From Pocillopora verrucosa (lineage: Eukaryota > Cnidaria > Anthozoa > Scleractinia > Pocilloporidae): a stretch of DNA of 64,000 bases. Positions 51,301 through 62,756 of this stretch are shown here, piece after piece; the first letter of the stretch is position 1; the number at the start of each line of letters is the position of its first letter. The DNA is taken from positions 8,514,733 through 8,578,732 of the forward strand of contig NC_089320.1 of assembly GCF_036669915.1 (NCBI RefSeq). The letters are read 5' to 3'. The position numbers and the translations under genes were made by a program. Below the pieces are notes generated by a model. It saw nothing but the letters and a program-made list of their open reading frames with translations, searched no databases and was not told the DNA's origin.

Positions 51301-53415
51301 GTCGCCAAGAATTAAATGTATTAGGTCATCTACTCAATTTGAAAGGCAGAGATAGTTTTTCCTCAAAAAAATCCTAGCTCTGGAGTATTATTTTGATAAA
51401 GAAGACTGCAGTGCCCAAGACAGATTCATTTCACATATCTACCTGAATGAAAAATTATTTTTGCCATTTCAGGAACCCAGCTTCAGCATATTACTGAGCA
51501 CCAGTCAGTTGTGCCTTAGAACAGCCCTGGTTGGCATGAAACAAGTTAGAAAGGATAGACTTGAAGATCATCCTTTGCAGAAACACTGACAAAATTCAGT
51601 TTTCAAACTTAATGCACATAAAAAGCAAAAGTTGTTAAGAATTAAATTTTGTTTCTGCTTTTAGCTTTAAGTTGCAAGTGGTGATGTAATCTTTTGTGCT
51701 TAGAATTTGATTCACCACATTATTTTTCATTCTAAATTGTTTGAAATGTTGTGAATTGTGAGAAGATGAAGGGCTTCATTAATTATAATGAGCACTAGAA
51801 AGTCCTCTCTGTCAAACAGTGATTACATTAGAAATTACCTCAAGATAATTGAAACTAAAATGATACTTTCAATTTCTTTTGAAAGTATCAGTATTGAATA
51901 TTTATGTCAAGTAGTTGGTTGGAGGACATTTATTACTGCTATGTACAATAGTATGGTGTCAAATCAATATGGATTGAATAAATAAATATGGGCCCTTAAT
52001 TAGCAAAGTATAATTTTCATTCAATCACTAAGAATTTACCACATGTGGTCTATCACCATTTTGAGCTTCAATTTATTTGAATAGAAAAGATAAGATGAAA
52101 TTTATGCTGATTATAGAAAAAGTCAACATAGCTTTGAATTTCAAGTGAAGGTCAACAAGGACAACTTTCATGCCCATACATTTTGCTTAGGGGCTTCATT
52201 TTGACACTTCTCAGAGTTTTTGCCAGCCAAAGTTTTTTAAATATTTCACTTTCCAGTAGCTTGTCAAAGCTTATGCCTTTTCCTTTTGTATTTTGATGTG
52301 TATTTTGATATTCAACCACAAGACAGTTCACCATAGTTTAATTACTAGAATATTCTTGTCACAAAGGTCAAACAGGTCAACAAGGACAAAGGGTCAAACT
52401 AAGTTTGACTACTGCTATGTCATAGCCGATGTCATGTCCAAGATGGCATGCTTCTAGCCACAAAAGTTGGAAATAAGACCAATTTCATAGCACTCCCATC
52501 ACAATTGCAATGTAGAGTGAACAAAATGACAGTTATTTTCTAACTCCTGAAGAAAAGTTCTTCTAAATGAGATAAACTTTTTCTAGACCCAACCTCCCTT
52601 AAATTAAAAAAAAAGGAACTTTAAAAATATCTCCAAAATAATAAGTAAAAACTTAATTACTTGTTAATGTTAAGTACAGTAAATATACATGAAGCAGACA
52701 TCGTGAACTCCATTAACATAACAATAACTTCACCTGCCATGAACTCTGTACCAGCGAGTTCAGCTGTTGCCAAGAAATCATCCAAGGCACTTTGTTCTGT
52801 GATGGACTGTAGACTAGGTCCTGCTTCATTGTCAACTTCACTGCTATGTAGCTAATGAGAAGAAGATTTAGACTTTCTATTAAGCAAAACTCAAGAAAAT
52901 TTCTCCTCTTAAAAAAAAATGAAAATAGTCTTTAGAATCACTTGGAATTTATATTCATGTTCAGCTCAGCAGTGTGAATGTGTTAAGCAACGTCCTCGTA
53001 TCGTTAGTAAAGAACAAGTTCATGTACTTCCAATCGAGGTTTAAAGCAGAGAAGACTGTTCAACCAAGTTGAAAAGTAGAATTTGAGAATATGTGATACA
53101 GAGCACAAAGGGAAAATAAAATAAAGAAATTCACCAACTTCTCAAAGTTAGAATACGTCTCAGATGACCAAATGAAACTTCGCGTCGGTGGGAGAGTATA
53201 GCAGGTAATTTAGTGTTAACTACTGAGTTGAAAACGTAAATTGGCCACCGTTTTTACCCTTTACGGTGGCCAATTTACGTTTTCAACTCAGTTGTTAACA
53301 CTAAATTACCTGAAAGATCACTTACCCAACTATTTGCGTGCTTGATGTTCCCCCTACTCTTAGCACTTTGTTTTATGATACTCTTCCCCAAAGCGTTTTG
53401 GTTTTTCTTGCCCAT
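42390..53415 (-). CDS. LSG1: Large 60S subunit nuclear export GTPase 1 (LSG1), complete, 16 exons
   Basis: Cytoplasmic GTPase that drives release of the export adaptor NMD3 from pre-60S ribosomes. Sixteen minus-strand exons fit in phase: 53415-53326, 52851-52734, 50211-50091, 49492-49406, 48839-48753, 48469-48409, 48045-47963, 47645-47561, 46822-46154, 45622-45521, 45379-45236, 44692-44569, 43971-43892, 43772-43641, 43089-43057, 42560-42390. Total 728 residues (human 658). The GTPase motifs come in circularly permuted order, the family hallmark: NKAD (206-209), FWSA (232-235), then GYPNVGKSS (469-477) and DCPG (513-516). Conserved blocks include LDDFLATAELAGTEF, FLEWRR, LTPFERNLAFWRQLW and LPIDQMRDHVP. 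Exon 9 (223 codons) is an acidic, Ser-rich insertion between the G5 and G1 motifs and explains the extra length. The C-terminus is basic (NRNKREKLRRLVNK). Intron 11 has AT-AC ends; all others read as GT-AG. Confidence 0.97.
42690..43000. mobile_element. Inverted-repeat MITE in the last LSG1 intron
   Basis: The arm AACAAATAGATTCCATGTTG continues through CGTGCGTCTGTTCAGTAATA and on to GACGTCAAAATGTGG. It is matched in reverse on the right, ending GGAATCTATTTGTT, with a loop of about 60 bp. A flanking half at 42690-42780 holds related sequence (GACGTATAGATGACGTCATC). A diverged copy in the opposite orientation lies at 54120-54415. Confidence 0.85.
44693..45235 (-). other. U12-type AT-AC intron of LSG1
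   Basis: The minus-strand intron 11 begins ATATCCTTT, the exact consensus of minor-spliceosome AT-AC donors. It ends AAACCAC, with the branch-like TCCTTTAAC at 44710-44702 about 10 nt before the acceptor (7 of 9 match to TTCCTTAAC). Joining at these sites gives PAVSLLCQRIPRG in phase 0, the order conserved in LSG1. I found no GT-AG alternative that keeps this conserved sequence. Confidence 0.85.
47102..47460. mobile_element. Foldback SINE-like element with tRNA-like boxes
   Basis: Terminal inverted repeats (AAAGCGATCTTCATAGTAAT, then AACACTACTTGAGCAGTAG and AGGCCTGAAAAAAAATT) match the right end in reverse. Inside, on the minus strand, is a tRNA-like block with A-box TTAGCTCAGTTGG (47231-47243) and B-box GGTTCAAATCC (47188-47198). 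A second B-box, GGGTTCAAATCCC, is on the plus strand at 47361-47373. It lies in LSG1 intron 8. I treat it as a repeat, not a functional tRNA gene. Confidence 0.75.
50212..52733. other. LSG1 intron 2; nothing else supported
   Basis: A 2.5-kb AT-rich intron. The 60-codon minus frame at 52152-52334 (LESEIFKKLWLAKTLRS) looks protein-like but shows no family and no role in LSG1. Confidence 0.4.
53202..53312. mobile_element. 111-bp palindromic MITE next to the LSG1 exon 1 donor
   Basis: Arms of 50 bp, starting CAGGTAATTTAGTGTTAAC and running to GGCCACCGT, differ by one base; the loop is about 10 bp. It ends 13 bp from the end of LSG1 exon 1. A diverged single arm lies at 54845-54894 and a weaker piece at 7467-7505. 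Confidence 0.92.
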
Positions 53416-53660
53416 TTGAATTAAAATAATAATTACAAAATCATTTTCAGCCAACAACGAGGTATCATCGTTCTGCGACAGTCACATGCTGCCACTGAAT
53501 TCCAAATATTGATTCGTGTAAGCCTCCTGGAGGTTTCACATGTCCCAAACACACAGTGTAATGTTCGTTCCCAGTACTCTTCCCACGACACACGTGCAGG
53601 CATTACAATCAAGGAGCAAGAATTTAGTGGAGCCTTTAAAGTTTCTGGGACTGTACTGTT
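53416..53660. promoter_or_regulatory. Shared head-to-head promoter region of LSG1 and the 53661 gene
   Basis: Only 245 bp separate the minus-strand LSG1 ATG (53415) and the plus-strand ATG at 53661. Both 5' UTRs and core promoters must lie here or overlap the first exons. No TATA box was obvious at a fixed position. This is inferred from layout. Confidence 0.5.
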
Positions 53661-56600
53661 ATGGGAAGAAGAAAACTTTCGAGTAAGGGATCTACTCAAG
53701 AAAACCCACCGAAAAAGGGTCCTGGGAGGAAGGCAAAGAAGCAACCAGCGCCAAAGTTACCGAAACAGTTAGGTAAGCAAAGTAGCCATTCAATGTGATC
53801 CAGTAAAGAACAAAACAAAACCAAGCTAAATCTTCATCATCACGAAGTAGAAGTAGGGACTGATTTTGAAAATTTAAAAGGACTTATGAGATGTGACATG
53901 GCCATTAGGTGTGGTTGTTTAAAATCTTGTGAACGATTGTAACGGAGCCCTTTAGGGACAATTTATGTTACTTCACGATTAATTTAGTCATTCAGAAACG
54001 AATTCATCCAAAGCATCTCTTTCATAGCAATAAAACATACCAGGCCTAGGGCTTAAATCATGAAACAGCGTAGATTTTTATTGTGATTCAAAGTTTCATA
54101 TTAGACTTAACAAGTGGATTCTTTTTTGCTAGATGCGTCTGTTCAGTGGTAGGTTACAAAATACCTCAAAATGTGGTATCAACAAATAAATGGCACACAA
54201 GGGGCAGTAGAGTAGGTCACTGCTGTTCTCATTGCATTTTGATATCTTCTACTAGTCTACTACTGAACAGACCCACAGCATTATGGAATCTATCTGTTTT
54301 ATTAATGATAATTAAAGAGCAAAATGTTGTTAATAATGATGTCATCTACTTGTCTGTTCACTAATGCTAATGGATCATAGATAAGAACCATGCAAAGCAT
54401 AGTTATAACTCAGTATACATTTTTATGTATTTATAGAAAAGACCTAACTAATAGCACTGGAGGGGTAGGTGCAATAAACATAGAAACAGAATAGAGATAG
54501 GGGAGCAATCTCCTCAACAAATAGTTAAATGGGTTAAGTTTCTATAGAAACTATGTTGCTGTGCTAGTGGGGGTATTACAAGATGATCTAGCTTAATCAA
54601 TTGAATCGAATACCCTGAAGAGATTCTAAAGCTGACATTTTTAGCAATAGCTCTTTATCAGAGTAAATATCCCCAGAAGAAAGGAGATCACCTTGGCAAC
54701 CAAGTCATAGCCTACCTTCAGACACTTGTCAACAAAACAACATCATATTGATGCATATAATTACCCACACACAACCCACAATTCCTCCAATCACTGTGAA
54801 GAAAGGCTAACATTGGAAATCTTGGCTTTTAGAGTCTTTTATGATGGCCAATTTACATCATGAACTCGTTGATAATACTAAATTACCCACTTACTCATCT
54901 GTTGAATGATGTACCAGTAATGTGCTTTAATTTATTGTGTATTCTCAAAGGACTTTGAACCCTACATCTAGCATCCTATTTCTTGTTACAATATCACTCC
55001 TGAATCACATATTTAGGTAAAGAGAATAGAGGAAATAGTCACCAACTGAAGAAGCTCTTGATTGTTGGACAAATTCTTCTCATCAGTATCTTAGGAAATG
55101 TGTAGAGAATGGTGTAGAGAATATGAAAGCTGATATTGGGTTGCAAAGGGTTTAAGGCTTTCTGGTCCTTTCAGAGAATGGACAAGTGCTTATGAGAAAT
55201 AATAAGGCTTGTTTCATTTAGAATATGAAAATAGCTCAAAATCTGTCTTCCTTTTTTAATTTGTGGCATGGGCTATCAGTACTTGGCTGAATTCAGAATT
55301 GCACTATAAAAAGTTCTCTTAATTGGCTGAGCTGTAGCTCCTAATCTATTCAATGGACTGGTTTATCATGTGCTGATATATCAACAATAAATATAGCAGC
55401 ATTGTCAATGTGATTCCATCAACAGCAAAACCTTGCTCCCATAAACAAAATCCTTGAGTTGAGAAAGAAACTTTCCAGGATTTTCTGAGCCCATCCTGTT
55501 ACATTTGCACCTCAAAGGAGATTGTTGTACCACACTCAATTTTTACAACACTTATCTTACATGCTAAACATGTGTGAAATCCTTTGAGAAAGTTGGCTTT
55601 TGAGCATTTAAAATATTTCGGTAAGAGCCTAAGAAACTACATCCTACCTCGCTTGCAATGAAGTGTGGAAGAAAAATGTTATCAATTACTGATTAGCATG
55701 CTTTCTTAATTCAGATGGGAGCAATGTTCAGAATTCGAGGAAAAGGTGAGTTTTAGTACTATTTAAGAATGCTGTTTGTTTGTGAAATGTATTAAAGTCA
55801 GTCATATATTAGCCAAAAATTTTACTTTTTACACATATCAGTCACCTGAAATGCCTGTAGAAATCAATTTTGTGTCAAAATAATCATTCTTTTTTGCTTC
55901 ATGTGATGGTATTCAATTGAGAGAAGAGTATAAGTATAAAATAATTTCAAATTGTCATTTTGCACTGAATATTTGACAGCTGAAAATCTGCCTCATCATG
56001 TAGGGTATACTGCATCATGAACTTGCAGGTGTACATAGGAAATATTTTAATTTGTCAATCTTGAGAAGGGTTAGAGGTGTTAGGCAGGATCTAATACAAA
56101 AAAGAGCTGTGAATAAAGTAAAAAAAAGGCTCCATGAAACTTTTACCTTGTGGCATGTAAAACTTAGGTGGTCAATTATTATTGTGCTCCAGTGGCCCTT
56201 TCCATTAATTCTAACTTCAATAAAGGTCATATTTTTATTTATTTTTAGAAAGTTGAAACATCAGAGTGGAAGTGTGCCAGGGAAAAGCAAGGTAATAGTT
56301 GAAATAGTTCCAAGAGATCACTTCTGAGAATAACTATGCTTACCAGTAACTGGTAGTCTTTATTCATGAATATTGTTATCATCAGGAAACATTACAGTCC
56401 AGTACCAATCCTATTTTAATTTGTACATGTATTTCCCTTTGTTCCTTGTACTTTGCAGAAAAAAAAAGGAATAAAGTCAAAGTAGTTTGAATTCATTTTA
56501 TGCCAAGATCATTAAAATTCTCAATTTGATGTATTTTACAATATCATTTAAAATAAAGCGGGTAATTCTTTGTATGTCTGATTAAAGTAATAAGCACTGA

Positions 56601-59600
56601 ACAACTGGCCCAGGGGGAAACAGTGAGAATTGTTTCCTTGGGCCATCAATGTTGCCTGCTGGTATGCCTTGAGGAACGTGTTAGGTCTGGGGAAACAAAA
56701 CCCACTGTTAGCCACGGGGTCAGTCATTAAGTGTTCTGTTATAACTCCTTACTTAAAAGAGGAGCGAGGTGAGGCATTTCATGTTTTAACACTTGGCATT
56801 GCAGAATTTCCTGAGAATTGGAGTTAAGGTCTGTTTTGTTTAGATCAGGAAAGCTTTTGTCCAAATTTTGCTTTTTGCAGGAGTCTTTCAAAATTTACAT
56901 GGCATTGTGGGTGTAGATTAGGAGCTTTTAACCCAGAGAAGCTGTTTAATTACCTAAGTTCTTGTTTGAAAAATTTTTGTGACCATGACTTCAAAAAAAT
57001 TTTCTCTGTGTGGGCTGTAACACAAATTGGTGGGAGTTTCAAGGTGCCCAACCTCAGATCAGTTGTGAGTCAGTTGTTGTTTCCTGTGGAGTTAAATAAA
57101 TGTGTTTTGACCATGGCTGGTAATTAACATAAGAGGGATGAGTGAAAAGTTGTGGTTGTCAGGGGAATGGCTGTGGAAAGAGAATATGTTTATCAGTGAT
57201 AAAATAAGAAAAATTATCATCTTTTATCAGCTACCAAAAATACCACCAGATTCATGTCTTGCAAAGAAATAGAAAACCTGAAAATTATTTTGATACAAAG
57301 ATTTAATTGCAATCTGCATGACAGGCTAAAAAATGTGCAAGAGAGTGGCTTGGTCATTTAAAGCTCCTGGTCCATAGCTATTGCTCCGTGTTTGAGAACA
57401 TAAGGCTGAGGTAGAGGTTTTAAATCTACACACCTAATCCAAATCAGAGGGTTTTTGTCTTTGTCTTCTTTCTGCTGTCAAAAAGCTTGGCAATTGTCAT
57501 GTGCAGTTGTAAGATATGGCTGGAACTGATTGCTTGGTTTTTTATAACTTTAATTTTTAAATTATTTCCAGTCTGAGGTGAAGAGCTCTAAGAAGGCAAG
57601 GTAGTGTACATTTATCTTATTTTTCAATCTTATTGAAAATTTCCTAGTCACGGTTTATCTGCATGTAATTCAGAGGTATTATTGTGTTATTTTCATCCCC
57701 TTGGGATCACCACAGATGGTGCAAGATACCAGAGCTTTAAAGGAAACTTAAACTTCACATATACCGTATTTACCCGTGTATAATACGCGCCCATGTATAA
57801 TACGCATCCCGATTTTTGACCAAATTTTTCATAAACAAAAGTTTTCGGAGCAAAAAAAATCGTTAATTCTTCCTACAACTGACGTTTTGCAGTGGTAAGT
57901 TTCGTTACCATTTCGAATTTCTTATCGCTTGTGATTACAGTAATACGGTACGATCGTAATGTTTATCTCGTCAGCTGTTTCTTAAATACTCTACTAAATT
58001 TATTTATGGATCGAAATTGAAAATGTTTCATCAGTAGATTATTTAACTCAAGCTAATAAAGACCAATTACTACGAGACTTTCGTTACTTTCTTTGTTGTG
58101 TTTGTGGATCGAAATTGAAAATGTTTCATCGGTAGATTATTTAACTCAAGCCAATAAAGACCAGTTACTACTGGGCTTTTGTTACTTTCTTTCTTGTGTT
58201 TTTAACGTATGCAAATTAGGACGTACTTGAAAAACAATAGAAACCGTGTATAATACGCACCGCGATTTTGATGGTTATTTTCGTAGAAAGAAAGTGCGCA
58301 TTATACAAGGGTAAATACGGTACACATATTTTGGGGTAAATTTCAAACTGTTTTTTTTTTAATAAGGCAGAGAATATACAGTATCTTAGAGCATGAAATG
58401 TATCATAGCAAAACAAACCATAGAGAATGTAACATGTCATGTCAATTTAACACTTACTAGTAAAAGACACATCTGAAAACTGCTTTGGAGCTCATCAACA
58501 TAGTCCCTCACTTGTACATTTACATCAACAATGGATACTTAGGTTTGCTCAAGATAGTTTTTTCACAACACAAATTATTTGGTGGATTGTAACTTCCAAA
58601 CTCTTTTGTTGTCCCTTGAACCTCCTTAAAACAGACCTGTATGGTATTATTGTTCAAAACAGAGTCATGTTTTGTTATTTTGATTAAATACATGGATAAT
58701 GAAGTATTAATATTTGTCTCAAAGGTTTGTCTGTATTTTGATCCATAAGTGGTGAATATTAATTGGTGCATGATCATTTGTATTTTTGTTAGAATGAAAC
58801 GATCTTTATCTGATGCTGAAGAGACACAGGAAGCTGAAGAATCAAGTGGTTTGTTTCACTATGAACTGTAGTTTTATGAAAATTCCATGAATTTCATGTG
58901 AAAAACCCATGAAGATCATTTCATGGCCCATGAATACTGCAAAATGAAATTTCATGGGGTTATTTTTAGCCCTGAATTTTCCATGAATTAGGGGAATTTT
59001 TTTCATGACCCATGAATTTCTTCAAAGTCTATTTTTATGACCCATTGATTTGCCATGATAGTCACCAGAATTAATTTCATGACCCATGAATTTCTTTATA
59101 TGCCTACTTTCATGACCCATGAATTTCTTCAAAGTCTACTTTCATGACCCATTAGTTTCCCCAGAAAGTCGTCAGAATGAATTTCATGCCCATGAATTGC
59201 AATCAAACAGCATTTCATGGGCTAACAATTTATTTGTTTTGGGAGAACAAAATTAATGGGCCATGAATATTCCCTGAAATCTGTTGCCCATGAATTTCAT
59301 TGATAAATCCATAGGCCATTAAAAGTGGTATTAATGAGTTCATCACAGTCACTGATTTATCAACGAGCTGACTTTCATGATCCGTGGAACTGACTTGTTA
59401 TAAATTTATCCACTGATGGAATTTTGGTGTACAGCGCGAAAACTGTCGAATGAAAATGTCCCTAAACATCTTAAGTGGCCTTTGTTAACGTAAAATGTAC
59501 AGGAAATCACAAAACAATGACTAAAAACAATGGATCTTCAATTTGCTCCTTTGTTGAGACAAATGAGGCTGGAGGCAATGACCCAGATGTTTGATCCTCA

Positions 59601-62600
59601 CTTTGATTTTTTGGGGCATTTTTGCCTTCGCCATGCCTGGACGACTTTGTTGATTTTTTTTCTGCCTCACTGCTGGCTTTGATTGTTAGCCATGACTCTG
59701 GAAACCTGTTCAAGGCCTTCTCTTACATTCTTACGACTGAGGAATCTTCTAGGGCTTTTCCTGTAAGGCAGCTGCAGAGTACAGATGCTTAAATTGCACA
59801 GCAATAGTACGCATTGCATCTACACGAAATGTGGAACAAAACAATGAAAAATCAATCACTTTGTCACCTCAATTTGGAACTTTGAATAGTGTGCAAATGT
59901 AACCTGAAAAAAATGCTATTTTTACCTCGTTCATAGAGTCGCCGGTTAACAGAGTCAGGCCATCTTCTCAGTCGGGATGAAACGTTACCTTCATGTATTC
60001 ATTGAGATTGCCTTCTACAACATCGTTGTTGATTTCGTGATCGCTTTCACAGGAATCACTGTCGATGTCAGCTCTGACTTTCTTGGACTCTGATGTCCTG
60101 TCGATTGTTACTTGCTTCGAATTCCAAATACCGAACAGCTTTTTGTGCTGCTTTATTTTGTAAGATTACAGACGCAGCAACGAGACCTCTTCGGAGTCAT
60201 TTCGTAACGTCGATCACGATAACCTGTGAGGTCACTATGTGACCGCTGACCTATGATGGCTGCGATGACCTAAGGTCACCACGTGAAAGTACACGTGATT
60301 TACGAAGAAGTGGCGGTTTTTTTCGTACCTCGAACGGAATGGTTCCATTCCAATTACATTTCTCGTAGTGTTTGTGTAGCAGTCTCTTTTTTTCCAGATC
60401 AACGCAATGGACCGTCTGAAAAGTTTTTTCAAAGAGGTTTCCTCAAGATGAAGTTATCGATATGCATTACAACGTGAAGGGGTAAGTTCAAGCTTGGTCA
60501 TCTTATTACGCGTAAACATCGGAGCGCGCGCACTAACTATTGATTTAACTTGAAAATCTTTATTCTGTGATCATCTGGCGAAACATCACAAGAGTTTGTA
60601 TGGAAATACTTTCGACCGTTCTTAGGAATAAAAAATACAGTCAAATTCTGAATACGAAATACCTCACCCCACTTCCACAGTGCGTCGCTTAATATCTGAC
60701 GGCTTCATGTTGAAAAGAACCTGTTTTGGCGAGTTATCCATTTCTAGGTTTAGTACGTACATAAGAAAGGCTCTTAGATAACTGATGATGTGCTCCCTTT
60801 ATTTTGCAAACAGTGAAGAGTGTTGGTCTACAAAACTGATGAAAGGAAAAGCAAACTTGCTAAAGCAGCCTATCTTGGTTCAAATGATGATGAAGATGCA
60901 AATAGTAATGATAACCGAAAGAAGGATGGCACATTCAGGTGGCCAAAACAGAGAGACACTGACATAGTCAGCCATAGATATATCTTCACACATGCAAGAG
61001 TGCAGAAAGTTGGTAATTGTTTTGTTGTTAGTTACCTTGAGAGTATTGATCACAAGTGTAAAACATATCAAGAAATTTACATGAATGCTGTTACATAAAT
61101 AGACATTATAATAACTGTCCATAACATTTTACACATGATATTAGACGAAGGAAATGATATTTGAAGTTTAGACAAAAATACATCAAACCAGTGAGTATAT
61201 TTTCAATAATTTCGTCCAAATATTTTTCACATCAAATTTATTTATATACCTTCAAAATAGTTTAAATAAACAGAAATATAGGAGCAGAATCTGTCTCCAC
61301 AAGGAAAATCAGTAATATCAAAATAGAGCTAAAAATCATTAACATCTTAATTTTATGCAGAAAATTTCATACCAACTTTTTTTATTTAAGAAAGTGTAAA
61401 CTGAATTATCACAATTTTGGAATCCTAAAGTAATATTTATGTACAGCTGGTGAAACAAAATAAACTATCAGAGAATCCAGACTTCTGGTCATGTCTTTCA
61501 TGTGTGTGTGCTTGTACAACAGGACCAAGAAGTTTCACAGATAGGTTAGTTCTTCAGTGTATAATTTAAGTGATAGTGTATGTATTACAGTTATGGTATA
61601 CTGCAAGCTATACGCTGTAGTACAGTCTTTGGTACAAGAAAAGTGAAGAATTTTTAATTCCAAATTCATAGGGTTTCCAAAGAATTTTCATGGTGCTTGC
61701 ATATTCCTAACAACCCCATGAAAACTAACTGGCAATTAACTTTCATGTGCCATGAAAAAACCATGTAGAGGCCATGAAAATTCAAGGAAAATTTTCATGG
61801 TCAATGAATTTTTTACATATTCACAGGATATTCATGGGTCATGATTTGCTGCAACCCATTAAAAACTAGTGAACTTTGACCCCATGAAATTTTGGGCTTG
61901 AAATTCATGGGTTTCTCAGTACCTTTGAAAAGGCCATGAAATGCCATTTTCATGGGTATTTCATGGCTTCTAGGTCACTTTACTCAATATTTCATGGGTC
62001 GTGAATATGGAAATTTTCACAGGTTTTTCATGGGATTTTTCAGGTCTTTTTCATGGCACTGAGACCATGAAAATGTCATTGATTTAACCATGAAAATCCT
62101 GTGAAAAATCTGGGAATTTACAATGAATTATTTCACAAGATTTTCATGGGTTTTGAGTTCATAGTGTTTGTAACTAATGCTTTTTAATAAAATTGTATAG
62201 AGAAGAAGGTAAAAACTGGAAAGCATGCAGGCTTAGAAGATCTGATCACAAGCAGTACTCCAAGTTGCAAGCAATTTAGTCACTATTATATTCACCCAGT
62301 TTCTAAGCTATGGCTGTTCTTATCATTTTCAGGTGAAGAATTTGTTAAGTTAAATATCAAGTCAAAGTAAGACACTAAGCTGTTAATCATGATTGTAGTG
62401 TCATCAAAATACGATTGCTGTTTTTTTTTTGTTTTCAATCAATTAGTTAAAATGATAATAGCTAGTGAACATTGTCCATGTTATTGAATGAATATTGTTT
62501 GTGTCAGGAATTATAACTTACTTTAAGTTATAATTGTTCAGTCCTTTTAGTGATAGCAATGCCAACTGGCTAAAACTTGCTAAGAAGGATGGGGAAGGTA

Positions 62601-62623
62601 GTGATGACCAGGATGATTTCATG
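53661..62623 (+). CDS. 5' part of an unrecognised Lys/Arg-rich, probably nuclear protein
   Basis: Seven small exons fit in phase: 53661-53772, 55715-55745, 56249-56291, 57572-57600, 58793-58848, 62333-62366, 62551-62623. They give 126 residues and end at a donor (ATGGTAAGC), so the gene continues beyond the window or beyond the gypsy insertion. The start MGRRKLSSKG leads into a basic stretch with GPGRKAKKQ (AT-hook-like), further Lys/Ser-rich exons (SEVKSSKKAR), then acidic SDAEETQEAEESS, then EEFVKLNIKSNDSNANWLKL and an acidic KDGEGSDDQDDFM. I do not recognise the family; FVKLNIK faintly recalls a motif of RecQ4-type helicases but this is not enough to assign it. The exon 5 donor (GTTTGT) is weak and lies 8 bp from a transposon insertion, so the exon 5-6 joint is the least certain. 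Confidence 0.65.
54120..54415. mobile_element. Second copy of the 42.7-kb MITE, reversed
   Basis: Inverted arms GATGCGTCTGTTCAGTGGTA and CTACTGAACAGACCCACAGC surround a loop holding GTGGTATCAACAAATAAATG. A flank with GATGTCATCTACTTGTCTGT follows, matching in reverse the extra flank of the copy at 42690-43000. It lies in intron 1 of the 53661 gene. Confidence 0.75.
54845..54894 (-). repeat. Single diverged arm of the 53202-53312 MITE
   Basis: GGCCAATTTACATCATGAAC followed by TAATACTAAATTACC matches one arm of the nearby palindrome with several substitutions. Confidence 0.6.
57762..58322. mobile_element. 561-bp TIR element with 6-bp target duplication
   Basis: Left end TACCGTATTTACCCGTGTAT, right end in reverse TACCGTATTTACCCTTGTAT, about 27-bp TIRs continuing to AATGCGC/AATACGC. 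CACATA flanks both sides (57756-57761 and 58323-58328) as a target duplication. There is no transposase ORF, so it is non-autonomous. It lies in intron 4 of the 53661 gene. Confidence 0.9.
58008..58203 (+). repeat. 98-bp tandem duplication inside the TIR element
   Basis: Two direct copies, starting GGATCGAAATTGAAAATGTT at 58008 and 58106, differ at a few bases. Confidence 0.92.
58857..62166. mobile_element. 3.3-kb CACTA (EnSpm)-like transposon, probably non-autonomous
   Basis: The left end CACTATGAACT is exactly matched in reverse by AGTTCATAGTG at the right end (11-bp TIR starting CACTA). TTT flanks both sides (58854-58856, 62167-62169), the 3-bp target duplication of this superfamily. About 430 bp inside the left end and 490 bp inside the right end are packed with CATGAA/TTCATG motifs (subterminal repeats). 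The core has only short minus-strand coding-like pieces (SESKKVRADIDSDSCESD at about 60000-60100; a Lys/Ser-rich 68-codon frame at 59507-59713). I recognise no transposase. Confidence 0.8.
59507..60200 (-). pseudogene. Coding-like fragments inside the CACTA-like element
   Basis: On the minus strand an ATG at about 60200 opens MTPKRSRCCVCNLTK, then stops. A different frame then encodes QHKKLFGIWNSKQVTIDRTS and an acidic run ending LNEYMK before a GTAACG donor-like site. A second frame lies at 59713-59507 (PESWLTIKASSEAEKK...). They could be decayed or spliced element genes or captured host sequence. The family is not recognised. Confidence 0.35.
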
Positions 62624-62756
62624 GTAAGCACATGCTATAGGCACTTAAATTGATGATGTTGGTATGCTATTGATTGTACAAAGTCAGTATTTAACTACTA
62701 TGGTGTGTTCTGCATCAACAAAATCTGAAGGTCCTGGATCTAGTTACCGGTACCAC

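Noticed and set aside
53509..53772. 87-codon plus-strand frame overlapping the 53661 gene
   Set aside because: It is in a different frame. The MGRRKLSS frame from 53661 joins in phase to six further exons; this one does not.
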